Assembly: GCA_009700405.1 (NCBI GenBank)
Contig: WLMD01000003.1
Location: forward strand, 1 to 32,063
Direction: 5' to 3'
Length of the DNA stretch: 32,063 bases
Source of the DNA: Actinomycetota bacterium
GTDB lineage: Bacteria; Actinomycetota; Actinomycetes; Nanopelagicales; Nanopelagicaceae
The notes below the pieces were generated by a model, which was not told where the DNA came from, did no database searches, and saw nothing but the letters and a program-made list of their open reading frames with translations. Shown one piece after another: positions 25,052 through 32,063 of this stretch (the first letter of the stretch is position 1; each line of letters starts with the position of its first letter). The position numbers and the translations under genes were made by a program.

Positions 25052-26279
25052 ACCAATAATTGTTGCCCCATCTGCCCCTCCTGAGCCGACGCAAACCCCG
25101 AAACCTTCCATTTTCGCTAACCAGAGTGCATTAACTCGGTTCATTAGTCTTGCGCAAGCTGCACGTGCAAATGCAACGAACAAGTTACCCATTCTTGATA
25201 CCAGTGGCGCGGTAACTATCAATCAAGTTGCAGGCCAGGGCTTGCCGCTATTCGTTAAAGCTAGTACGACTGACCGTTTCACTTTTCTTGGGCCCACGCC
25301 GTTGGTTGAGACAGACCCAACTAGAACGGGGGCTGTATCTCAAATCACCAAGGACCATCGAATGGTCTACCAAGCCCGAGACGACCTTCCACCGTGGGCC
25401 GTTGCCTTTACTATTTCAACTACCGATTCGCTCGGGCGTTTTGTCGTGGAAACAAGCGGAATGAATGGCTCGAGGTTGCCGCAGTATTCATGGCGATTGG
25501 TTTACAAGACTTCAACGGGGCCATGGATGTACCAAAGTATTGCCGGACTTTCGCGTCCTAATGATGATGCACACCATTTTGACGAGGTGTCATTAGGCGC
25601 ACCTGGTTCTTTTTCGATCCGACTGGAATTTGAAGCAACGACTAGTTTCTATGGCATTGGGCTTTCGGATGTCACCTCCACTATCTCTACGCTAACTTCC
25701 AACGCATCTCCACGAGTAGCAATACTGGGAGACTCTTGGGTATCTCCGGAATTTAACGAAACTGGACCTGTCCACGTTTGGGACGCTTTTACGGGGGCTT
25801 TAACGTGGATAACTGGCTGGAATGTTATATCTGCAGGAGTCGCCGGACAGGGTTATTTACAACCAGCCCGGGGTGGAACTGAAACCTACAAGGATCGAGT
25901 AGTCCGAGATCTTGTTCCGCAGAATCCAGATGTGATTATATTTACCGGTTCTCCAAATGATCCTTGGGGTCCTGGCAAATTTACAGATGAACAAATTGCG
26001 GCTGAAATGGGGCGCGATATTAAACTAGTTCAGGAAGCAAATCCAGATATTCTTATTATTGTTTGTTCGCCGTTTCAAACAGACCCGCATCAAGCATCGT
26101 TGATGCGAAAGGAAGCGGCTTCACTGGGCGTATCAATTATTGACTTTGCAACCCCTGCGCTCTTTGATGAAAATAATAATGCGCAACGTCAATTAGTAGA
26201 TGGTCACCCAACCAGACTGGGTAGTGCCTATATTGCGAATGAGATGCTGAAAAGGATTGCGGGACTAAACTCGAAATGA
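24810..26279 (+). CDS. Secreted SGNH/GDSL-type hydrolase, paralogue 1
   Basis: This is a 489-residue secreted esterase or acyl-hydrolase candidate. The signal peptide MRKSFALLLAATAIIGL ends near residue 24 (ANA). A basic two-cysteine module follows at about 25-65 (GKKCSKAGLSAKVAGDRFTC). A Pro-rich linker (about 70-100) comes next, then a beta-sandwich-like region of about 105-295 and the SGNH domain. Catalytic blocks are intact: S309 in GDSW, Gly in ISAGVAGQGY, Asn in GSPND, and D464 with H466 in DGHPT. The start at ATG 24810 gives a clean signal peptide. GTG 24750 is an in-frame alternative that is conserved as ATG in the sister gene. Such enzymes often remove acetyl groups from polysaccharides; the substrate is unknown. 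Confidence 0.85.
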   Translation: MRKSFALLLAATAIIGLTLGVANAAAPVVGKKCSKAGLSAKVAGDRFTCTKSGKKLIWKKVIPAVVKAVPSPSPTQTMDPAPIIVAPSAPPEPTQTPKPSIFANQSALTRFISLAQAARANATNKLPILDTSGAVTINQVAGQGLPLFVKASTTDRFTFLGPTPLVETDPTRTGAVSQITKDHRMVYQARDDLPPWAVAFTISTTDSLGRFVVETSGMNGSRLPQYSWRLVYKTSTGPWMYQSIAGLSRPNDDAHHFDEVSLGAPGSFSIRLEFEATTSFYGIGLSDVTSTISTLTSNASPRVAILGDSWVSPEFNETGPVHVWDAFTGALTWITGWNVISAGVAGQGYLQPARGGTETYKDRVVRDLVPQNPDVIIFTGSPNDPWGPGKFTDEQIAAEMGRDIKLVQEANPDILIIVCSPFQTDPHQASLMRKEAASLGVSIIDFATPALFDENNNAQRQLVDGHPTRLGSAYIANEMLKRIAGLNSK

Positions 26280-26319
26280 ACAGATAAATCAAAGCCCGTC
26301 ATCCCAAGTTATTCGCTAA

Positions 26320-26407
26320 ATCTACGGAGAGGGAGATAGAAATACGCGAGGTCTCACTAGTTGCATGTCTCCTTTTACTTATCCGTCAGCGTGTTTTAAC
26401 TGTCTCT
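26320..26407 (+). pseudogene. Decayed start of a secreted-protein gene (leader hairpin plus signal-peptide remnant)
   Basis: A leader element like those of the two downstream genes is present: ATCTAC-GGAGAG-GGAGAT at 26320-26337, with one stem mismatch. Exactly four bases later, where the other two copies have ATG, stands ATA (26342). The frame from there reads IREVSLVACLLLLIRQRV, like the start of a signal peptide (compare MRKFSIFLSLLLI downstream). It then runs into GGATCC, the border of the duplicated block at 26408. I infer an old gene that lost its start codon and its body when the second SGNH copy came to lie here. Confidence 0.55.
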
Positions 26408-26722
26408 GGATCCCAGAAAAATGCCTCAAAATAATCGGCGCGTCATCTATTTTTTCACTCTCATAAGTCATGATTGGCGGATGCGCAAATCCTTTGCACT
26501 TCTATTAGCCGCCACTGTAATCATTGGGCTGACCTTAGGGGTGGCTAACGCTGCCGCCCCTGTTGTAGGAAAAAAATGCTCCAAGGCAGGACTCAGTGCA
26601 AAAGTCGCAGGAGACAGATTTACCTGCACCAAATCAGGCAAGAAATTGATATGGAAGAAGGTTATTCCTGCAGTAATTAAGGCAGCGCCTTCGCCTTCGC
26701 CTACTCAAACTATGGATCCTGC
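26408..26722 (+). repeat. Near-identical 5' block, copy 2 of 2
   Basis: This is the second copy of the block at 24737-25051, beginning at GGATCC and including the upstream 73 bp and the signal-peptide and two-cysteine module codons of the second SGNH gene. After it the linkers differ: a CCATCTGCC 9-mer is tripled at 26739-26765 but single in copy 1. Confidence 0.88.
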
Positions 26723-27953
26723 GGCAGCAACTGTTGCCCCATCTGCCCCATCTGCCCCATCTGCCCCTCCTGAGCCCACTCAAACTCCAGCAGTTGCAGA
26801 GATCATGACGCCAATTACCTTGTCATCATTTGTGAGTTTGGCGCAATCTGCAATGGCTAATTCTGAAAATGCAATACCAATATTGGATACAGCGAATACA
26901 GTTCAAGTTCTAGAAGTTAAGAAAAATGAACTTCCTAATTTTCTTTTCGCTGATACAGTCCAGAAATTTTCCTTTTTTGGGCCAACGCCGTTAGTGGAGA
27001 AAGATTCGAGTCGCCTCCATGGCCTTTCATTAGTGAGTGCAGATGGTCGTAAGGTGTATCAATCCGACAGTGCAATCCCACCCTGGGGTGTTGGTTTTGA
27101 TTTCACTTCGGATGATCCCAAGGGTCGATTTATTGTTGAGACAAGTGCAACAGATAACTCTGGTACCTATTCCTGGCGCCTTGCCTATAAATCGGCAACA
27201 GGACCGTGGAAATATCAAAGTGTTAATGGAATCTCCCATAAGAATGATAATGAAAAGTTCTTCGATGAAGTCACACTAGGAGAAGCAGGGAAATTTTCAA
27301 TACGACTCGAATTTGAAGCTAAGACAACTTTCTATGGCCTAGGTCTGGCCGATAAGGCTGCATCAGTTACACCGCTACTTAAATCTTCTGCAGTGCGAGT
27401 GTTAATTGTTGGAGATTCATGGGTATGGCCATCATTTAACGAGTCAGGTCCGGTTCATGTATGGGACGCATACCCTGGCGCTCTTTCTTGGCTCTCCGGT
27501 TGGAATGTAATTTCTGCCGGAGTACGTGGCCAAGGTTATTTATCAGTTGCTGCAGATGAAACATATAAGGACCGAGTTGTTCGAGATGTCATTCCGCAGC
27601 ACCCGGCCGTGGTTATCTTCACTGGTTCATCAAATGATCACTTATTCGCAGATCAACAAATTGCTGAGGAAATGGGTCGAGATATTCAAGCGCTGCAAAA
27701 AGCTGATCCAGGTGTTTTGATTATTGTTTGTTCGCCATATGCAACTGGTGGGGATCAAAAAGCCCCGGGGCAGAGTAAGGCAATGAAGGCTGAGGCAAAT
27801 CGCATTGGAGTCCCTTACATCGACTTTATTAATCTGCCGCTCTTTGATCAGAGCAATAATGGGCAAGGACAACTATCGCAGGGCCATCCCACAAGACTGG
27901 GAAGCTCTTATATTGCACGTGCGCTACTCAAGGAACTTGCAGCTGTTAAGTAA
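26481..27953 (+). CDS. Secreted SGNH/GDSL-type hydrolase, paralogue 2 (block V Asp replaced)
   Basis: This 490-residue paralogue of the preceding gene has the same plan: signal peptide, two-cysteine basic module, Pro-rich linker, beta-rich region and SGNH domain. S313 lies in GDSW and the Asn block is GSSND. The block V motif reads SQGHPT, so the catalytic Asp of paralogue 1 (DGHPT) is Gln 467 here while H469 is kept. Activity may be weak, may use a Ser-His dyad, or may be lost in favour of binding. The linker is longer by two repeats of Ala-Pro-Ser. Downstream homology to paralogue 1 is moderate at protein level, in contrast to the nearly identical 5' block. The start ATG 26481 is preferred; ATG 26421 in frame matches GTG 24750 of copy 1. 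Confidence 0.84.
   Translation: MRKSFALLLAATVIIGLTLGVANAAAPVVGKKCSKAGLSAKVAGDRFTCTKSGKKLIWKKVIPAVIKAAPSPSPTQTMDPAAATVAPSAPSAPSAPPEPTQTPAVAEIMTPITLSSFVSLAQSAMANSENAIPILDTANTVQVLEVKKNELPNFLFADTVQKFSFFGPTPLVEKDSSRLHGLSLVSADGRKVYQSDSAIPPWGVGFDFTSDDPKGRFIVETSATDNSGTYSWRLAYKSATGPWKYQSVNGISHKNDNEKFFDEVTLGEAGKFSIRLEFEAKTTFYGLGLADKAASVTPLLKSSAVRVLIVGDSWVWPSFNESGPVHVWDAYPGALSWLSGWNVISAGVRGQGYLSVAADETYKDRVVRDVIPQHPAVVIFTGSSNDHLFADQQIAEEMGRDIQALQKADPGVLIIVCSPYATGGDQKAPGQSKAMKAEANRIGVPYIDFINLPLFDQSNNGQGQLSQGHPTRLGSSYIARALLKELAAVK
26739..26765 (+). repeat. 9-bp coding microsatellite CCATCTGCC x3
   Basis: Three tandem copies of CCATCTGCC code for a repeated Pro-Ser-Ala linker in SGNH paralogue 2. Paralogue 1 has a single copy at the matching place (about 25068-25076). 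This is consistent with slippage since the duplication. Confidence 0.9.
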
Positions 27954-28032
27954 ATGGAATCGAAAGGTTTGCGCAATTTATGGCCGTAGTTGCGCGCATT
28001 TGGTGATTTCAAGTTACTGTCCTCCTAGGGAA

Positions 28033-28074
28033 ATCCCGTCACGGGATACTGAATCTACGGAGAGGTAGATTTCG
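28033..28074 (+). promoter_or_regulatory. Leader element with ribosome site in hairpin loop (kelch gene)
   Basis: There are two stems in a row. ATCCCG-TCA-CGGGAT lies at 28033-28047, and ATCTAC-GGAGAG-GTAGAT at 28053-28070. The second loop carries the Shine-Dalgarno-like GGAGAG, and ATG follows 4 bases after the stem. The same two-stem layout precedes the protease gene (30325-30366), with a different first stem but an identical second stem. This suggests a shared translational control element. Confidence 0.65.
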
Positions 28075-30264
28075 ATGCGCAAGTTTTCAATTTTTCTTTC
28101 ACTTTTACTGATTGCATCAGCGACCGCAGTAACTCAAGCTAGCTCCGCCTCAACGGTACAGATTTCCTTTGTGATGATGAATCCGCAGACTAAAGCCAAC
28201 GTAGGTTCTGGAATTCAGGTTTCCATCTATCCAGTTAACCATCCTCAGCAGCGCACAAATACAACAACAGATTCGAATGGAGTTGTATCTTTTGCACTGA
28301 ACCAAGAACGATACGGACTCGACTGGTATTGCGGTCCTTGCAACGCACCTGCTAGAACGAATGGTGCTACCGCATATTTGCTTCAACCCAAAAGTGATGG
28401 AACGTTTGAAGTACTCTCCATGGCAGATGAACCGGTTGCTCAAAACTCTGCAGGCGTATGGATCCTAACTACTGAAATACAAAAACCAGCGAAGAGTAAT
28501 TCGCCATGGAAACTTATGAGCCCACAGCCAGATCTTGGCGGAAGTGCGCGCTTGATGTTTTTGCTGACAAATGGAAAAGTCATGGTTCAAGTTTCTAATG
28601 GAGGTGTCGAGAGTCGCCAAAAATGGTGGCTACTAACTCCGGATATAAATGGTAATTACGACACAGGTACTTGGGAGCAAGCTCCAAGTCCAAAGGATTA
28701 CAACCCAACAACATACAGCGGGGCGGTCTTGCATGATGGCAATCTCATGGTTTTTGGAGGAGAGCAAAACGCCACTGATGCTGGAGTTGTCACGAATGGC
28801 ACAAATATTTGCCAAATCTATAATGTAGAAACTAACTCTTGGAGACTAATTGCACCTCCTAACAATGGCCAAGGTGACTGGAAGGCACTCATGGGTCCCA
28901 ACACCACTTTGGCTGATGGGCGCATATTAATTGGCGCGTCACCAGATGGCTCCAATGCGAATGAATCTATGTTGTATGACCCAATAACAAATAGTTGGGC
29001 GCTTACAGGAACAAACAAAGTGGCAGAGAATAACGAAGCTGGGTTCACGCTACTTCAAAACAATAAAGTTCTTACAACTCAACAACCGACCGGCACTTTA
29101 GGTACTGGAACGACTATCGCTGAAATATACGACCCTGCAACAGGGCTATGGTCATCGGCTGGAGAAACCAACGCTCTATTTAACTTCGTTGAAGTCGGAC
29201 CAGCCCTTGGCCTGCGAAATGGGAATGTACTTCAAACTGGTGCGCTTGGCGCGAATGGCCTATACAACCCAACAACTAATTCGTGGTCTGTCGTTCCTCC
29301 GTTCGCAAAGTTGAAGAATGGTTTACAACTCGTTGCTCAGGACAATGAGGCTGCGATTCTTCCAAATGGAAATATTCTTACCATTACTGCCACCTATATT
29401 CATGCCACCATTTCTGGCAACGGTATAGCTCCGGGCCGCTCGATGGCCCCTGCAAGATATGAAGAGTACGACTGGAGAACAAATTCTTGGATAGATTTGC
29501 CAGATAGTTTGTTGTCTGTCCCATCCTGGGGCGGCCCTAACATGACGTTTTTCCTGCCCTTGCCTAATGGTCAAATAATGATTGAGGAACGCGGCGGGAT
29601 TCAATTCTTTACCGGTACCGGATCTCCAGAAGCAAGTTGGGCTCCAGTCGTTTCCTCCGTTTCATCGCTGGATCTTGCACCAAAGACTCAATACACGATC
29701 TCGGGTAAGCAACTTTCTGGCTTAACGCAAGGTCTACATTGGGGGGATGAGTGGCAAGCGACCACTAATTACCCGCTTGTTCGTATCGTGAACAATGCAT
29801 CTCATCATGTCTTTTATGCAACTACTTCTGGCATAAGTAGTACATCCATTACTCCGATGGTGCCATCAACATTTAATATGACCATTGGATCAGATGTTGA
29901 GAATGGCCCTTCAAAGCTATATGTAGTTGCAACTGGAATCGCATCCCTACCAACTGATATCACGATTTCTGGTGGATCCAACAAGATCGCTGAGGAGAAA
30001 GCAGCAACTGAGTTGAAAGCCAAGCAAGAGTCCGATGCTAAGGCTGCAGCTGAGTTGAAAGCGAAAAAGGATGCCGAGGCTAAAGCAGCCGCTGACAAAG
30101 CTGCAAAGGAGAAAGTGGCAGCCGATGCACTTGCACAGCAAAAACCGACCGCAGTATCTAAGCCACTTGCAAAGAAAAAAGTTATTACGTGCATGAAAGG
30201 CAATCTCACAAAGAAGGTTTCTGCGATTAAGCCAGTCTGTCCGAAGGGATTTAAGAAGAAGTAG
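28075..30264 (+). CDS. Secreted kelch/galactose-oxidase-like protein with basic two-Cys tail
   Basis: This 729-residue exported protein has a signal peptide at 1 to about 26 (MRKFSIFLSLLLIASATA). An Ig/carboxypeptidase-regulatory-like domain follows at about 28-135, containing a CGPC pair (C86, C89). A kelch-type beta-propeller spans about 150-525 with recurring NSW/GLW turns (NSWRLIAPP, NSWALTG, GLWSSAG, NSWSVVPP, NSWIDLPD). A galactose-oxidase-like early-set domain at about 535-635 has GDEWQATTNYPLVRI. An Ala/Lys/Glu-rich helical stretch runs 640-695, and the tail (702-729) has two cysteines ending GFKKK. The copper ligands of galactose oxidase could not be identified, so an oxidase function is not claimed. 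The tail is probably for attachment to the envelope (inference). Confidence 0.82.
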   Translation: MRKFSIFLSLLLIASATAVTQASSASTVQISFVMMNPQTKANVGSGIQVSIYPVNHPQQRTNTTTDSNGVVSFALNQERYGLDWYCGPCNAPARTNGATAYLLQPKSDGTFEVLSMADEPVAQNSAGVWILTTEIQKPAKSNSPWKLMSPQPDLGGSARLMFLLTNGKVMVQVSNGGVESRQKWWLLTPDINGNYDTGTWEQAPSPKDYNPTTYSGAVLHDGNLMVFGGEQNATDAGVVTNGTNICQIYNVETNSWRLIAPPNNGQGDWKALMGPNTTLADGRILIGASPDGSNANESMLYDPITNSWALTGTNKVAENNEAGFTLLQNNKVLTTQQPTGTLGTGTTIAEIYDPATGLWSSAGETNALFNFVEVGPALGLRNGNVLQTGALGANGLYNPTTNSWSVVPPFAKLKNGLQLVAQDNEAAILPNGNILTITATYIHATISGNGIAPGRSMAPARYEEYDWRTNSWIDLPDSLLSVPSWGGPNMTFFLPLPNGQIMIEERGGIQFFTGTGSPEASWAPVVSSVSSLDLAPKTQYTISGKQLSGLTQGLHWGDEWQATTNYPLVRIVNNASHHVFYATTSGISSTSITPMVPSTFNMTIGSDVENGPSKLYVVATGIASLPTDITISGGSNKIAEEKAATELKAKQESDAKAAAELKAKKDAEAKAAADKAAKEKVAADALAQQKPTAVSKPLAKKKVITCMKGNLTKKVSAIKPVCPKGFKKK

Positions 30265-30273
30265 AACCTGACA

Positions 30274-30300
30274 GGACGAGCCAGATTCGAACTTAAGTAG
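30274..30300 (-). other. tRNA T-arm-like fragment (possible remnant)
   Basis: On the minus strand this stretch reads AAGTTCGAATCTGGCTCGTCC (positions 30274-30294), beginning with a T-loop-like GTTCGAATC. The 5' half of a tRNA, with D-arm and anticodon arm, is absent and the T-stem does not pair. It resembles the same part of the intact tRNA at 31916. It may be a decayed tRNA end or recombination scar, or chance. Confidence 0.25.
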
Positions 30301-30324
30301 ACGGAACCATGATTGGGCTAGTCA

Positions 30325-30366
30325 CCTCAAATCCTTGAGGCATTATCTACGGAGAGGTAGATTGGA
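30325..30366 (+). promoter_or_regulatory. Leader element with ribosome site in hairpin loop (protease gene)
   Basis: The first stem is CCTCAA-ATCC-TTGAGG at 30325-30340. The second stem ATCTAC-GGAGAG-GTAGAT at 30345-30362 is identical to that at 28053-28070. ATG 30367 follows 4 bases after the stem, the same gap as in the kelch gene. The first stem differs in sequence but not in form, which argues for a conserved RNA shape. Confidence 0.65.
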
Positions 30367-31875
30367 ATGCGCCACAGAGTAGGTCTATTAAATGTTTTAA
30401 TCCTTACGTTGGTAATGGCGCTTATTCCAACCTCAGCCTTAGCCGCTTACATGGCAAAACCAGCTGTTTACTATCATGCAAAGAACACTATTGATGCCCG
30501 GATGGTCTCAGAAGCCGGCTATGGGTGTGCTAATCCAACTAAGACCAAAGCAACTCTTCAGGCGTTCGTTGGGAAAAAATGGCTCAACATCAAACCAATC
30601 CGATCAGGCTGGATTCCTGATAAGGAATCATGTGGAGATTCTTCTTTTGGTAGCAAAACATCGCGGGCGTGGATCACGGCATATATTGATCCGGGCACAA
30701 TTGTTCGATGGTATTACGTAGGTGAAATTAGTATTCAAGACCATGACTCTAAGGGAAATGGCATTGGCGTTGCTTATACATTTAGCAACGCTTACCAAAA
30801 TATAGTGCCACACTCAGTTGTTGGTGGATATGGAATTACTTGGGAAAACGTCTCATCCAGAATAAATGACATTGCTGCAGCATCATGGACGGATGCGCAA
30901 GCAACCATTCTGCGCAACGCAAATTTACCGAGTGCATTGTCTGGGTATAAGTCGTATATAAGTCCAGGGGCGCTGCTAGTTGACCCGAATGTTGGTGAAG
31001 CTGATAGGTATTTGAAAAGAACCTTTTCGTTATTCGCAAGAATCCCATCTCCAAGGAGCATTATTTTTGTAGCAACGACTCAGGAAGAAAGAGTTGCATC
31101 AGAGTTACAAATCGACACCATGTACAAGGACAGCGGGTGGATAAAGGGTGCGTTAGACGACATATTTGGAATAAATACGAGCCAACCAGCTGGTTCTGTT
31201 TTCACTCAAATCAAATGTGATGGGCACGATCATGCTAGGAGCCGTTCCACTTACCCTGATGGATCAATAGCCACTGCGTTGATGTTTAGTGTTTGCCCAA
31301 ATATGGAGCAATTTCGAACCCATATCAATGGTGTGCATACGATGGCTCACGAATATGTGCACTCTATTCAAGTAGCAGTGCTCACCAACACCCTTGACCG
31401 AAAGAGGTTTGAACCCTGCTGGTTGAGAGAGGGTGGGCCAGAGTGGACCCAGGCAGTTGTTTCAGATAATTTCCAGCAGTATCTATCTGTCAAACATCTA
31501 GAGCCATACTATTTAAGTACTGACTCTGTTCAAAGAACACAAACCACGGCCAGAACTTGGACCAAGGATGAAGTTGATGGCTATTTAAACCGAGCTAACG
31601 ACCCAACCACTTGTTCGGCAACCAGTGAATTTGCTCTTGCATACTCTTTGGGTGAGGTAGCTACTGAAACTTTAGTAAGTATCGGTGGCTCAGAATCCTT
31701 CTTTGCTCTGCAAGAACGTCTTGCATTAGGTGAAAGTTCCAACCAAGCCTTTCGTGAAATATATGGCAAATCGTGGGATGAGGTTCGACCAATACTTGCC
31801 GAAGTTGTAGCTCAAGTAATTACTCTCTCGTGGCAATCACAGGCTTTGACCTATCAAAGTCTGCCAAAAAACTGA
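30367..31875 (+). CDS. Secreted zinc metalloprotease candidate (gluzincin, HEYVH)
   Basis: This is a 502-residue exported protein. The signal peptide MRHRVGLLNVLILTLVMAL ends near residue 27 (SALAA). Residues 28-190 form a beta-rich N-terminal region with no recognised domain. The C-terminal half has the zinc motif HEYVH (H328, E329, H332) in a predicted helix, and a downstream WLREGGPEW whose E355 fits the third ligand of gluzincins (WL-EG pattern, 23 residues after the second His). Conserved Cys residues (IKCDG, SVCPN, EPCWL, TTCSA) could form disulfides. No known family is recognised beyond the fold class. It shares its leader element with the kelch gene, suggesting joint translation control. 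The final helical region (EIYGKSWDEVRPILAEVV) is typical of peptidase MA-like C-termini. Confidence 0.78.
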   Translation: MRHRVGLLNVLILTLVMALIPTSALAAYMAKPAVYYHAKNTIDARMVSEAGYGCANPTKTKATLQAFVGKKWLNIKPIRSGWIPDKESCGDSSFGSKTSRAWITAYIDPGTIVRWYYVGEISIQDHDSKGNGIGVAYTFSNAYQNIVPHSVVGGYGITWENVSSRINDIAAASWTDAQATILRNANLPSALSGYKSYISPGALLVDPNVGEADRYLKRTFSLFARIPSPRSIIFVATTQEERVASELQIDTMYKDSGWIKGALDDIFGINTSQPAGSVFTQIKCDGHDHARSRSTYPDGSIATALMFSVCPNMEQFRTHINGVHTMAHEYVHSIQVAVLTNTLDRKRFEPCWLREGGPEWTQAVVSDNFQQYLSVKHLEPYYLSTDSVQRTQTTARTWTKDEVDGYLNRANDPTTCSATSEFALAYSLGEVATETLVSIGGSESFFALQERLALGESSNQAFREIYGKSWDEVRPILAEVVAQVITLSWQSQALTYQSLPKN

Positions 31876-31915
31876 TTCCTCATGAAATTTGCTGGGCTTC
31901 ACACACATCCTTAAG

Positions 31916-31989
31916 TGGGGCGAGTCGGGCTCGAACCGACGACGACAGAATTATGAGTTCTGGGCTCTAACCAACTGAGCTACCGCCCC
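31916..31989 (-). tRNA. tRNA with CAT anticodon (elongator Met, or Ile2)
   Basis: A full cloverleaf is present on the minus strand. The acceptor stem GGGGCGG pairs with TCGCCCC (one G-U) and is followed by discriminator A. The D-arm is GCTC..GAGC, the anticodon arm CAGAA-CTCATAA-TTCTG, the variable loop has 5 bases, and the T-arm is GTCGG-TTCGAGC-CCGAC. The total is 74 bases and CCA is not encoded. Base pair 1-72 is G-C, so it is not an initiator tRNA. Whether the C of CAT is modified to lysidine (Ile2) cannot be told from this alone; Met is the default. Confidence 0.93.
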
Positions 31990-32063
31990 TTGACCTACTG
32001 GGTAAAGATAGTTGAGTTCGCTATGCGGAACAAAACCGACTCTTCGTAGACAGGCAGGATATC

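Noticed and set aside
26342-26344. ATA as a working start codon for a small protein
   Set aside because: ATA is not a normal bacterial start, the frame ends after about 30 codons, and the leader stem has a mismatch. Decay is the simpler reading.
24737-26722. Insertion sequence carrying the second SGNH copy
   Set aside because: No transposase, terminal inverted repeats or target duplication were seen. Homologous duplication or conversion explains the repeats.
28320-28345. CGPC motif as a thioredoxin active site in the kelch protein
   Set aside because: The surrounding sequence is a beta-rich Ig-like domain without thioredoxin fold features. It is probably a structural disulfide or coincidence.
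30992-31061. Genes on the opposite strand inside the long secreted-protein and pullulanase genes (many open frames of 60-150 codons)
   Set aside because: They overlap well-supported genes, lack ribosome sites and recognisable domains, and are read as antisense shadows.
31916-31989. Initiator tRNA-Met
   Set aside because: Position 1-72 is a G-C pair, not the C-A mismatch expected in bacterial initiators.

Overview
This window looks like a chromosomal stretch of a small-genome, moderate-GC actinobacterium, most probably a freshwater acI lineage member (Nanopelagicales, for example 'Candidatus Planktophila'). The assignment is an inference. It rests on roughly mid-40s percent GC by eye, very short intergenic gaps, many ABC importers for organic solutes, and secreted proteins with small basic two-cysteine modules and Lys-Lys-Lys C-termini. 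No transposase, integrase, CRISPR array or rRNA was seen.

Region 1 (1-8636) holds two oligopeptide-type ABC importers facing apart across a 277-bp control region. On the minus strand are a family 5 solute-binding protein and a DppB-type permease that runs off the left edge. On the plus strand is a complete system: DppC-type permease, binding protein, DppB-type permease and two ATPases. In the plus operon the binding-protein gene is bracketed by strong RNA hairpins (3675-3699, 3707-3730 and a 17-bp stem at 5524-5561). A minus-strand DUF4352-like lipoprotein follows (8644-9180).

Region 2 (9457-12096) is a secreted type I pullulanase with an intact GH13 catalytic triad.

Region 3 (12100-24674) is a metabolic block that I read as one catabolic programme. 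It contains a DadA-like D-amino-acid dehydrogenase (minus). Divergent from it is a probable five-gene operon: DUF917/thiohydantoin-desulfurase-like protein, short HyuA-like hydantoinase/oxoprolinase, NTF2/SnoaL-like protein, M19 dipeptidase and PucR-family regulator. An Asp/Glu/hydantoin racemase (minus) is convergent with the regulator, and a complete ribose-type ABC importer is divergent from the racemase. An SDR oxidoreductase (minus) closes the block. The simplest model is import of a cyclic ureide, hydantoin or D-residue-containing compound, racemisation, ring opening or desulfuration, dipeptide cleavage and oxidation of the D-amino acid. The substrate cannot be named from sequence.

Region 4 (24737-31875) is a run of secreted or surface proteins. 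Two tandem SGNH-hydrolase paralogues share an almost identical 315-bp 5' block but have diverged catalytic domains, and the second copy lacks the block V Asp. A decayed gene start lies between them. A galactose-oxidase-like kelch protein and a gluzincin-type zinc metalloprotease follow. The kelch gene, the protease gene and the decayed gene share a 5' leader hairpin with GGAGAG in its loop. The window ends with a minus-strand CAT-anticodon tRNA (31916-31989).
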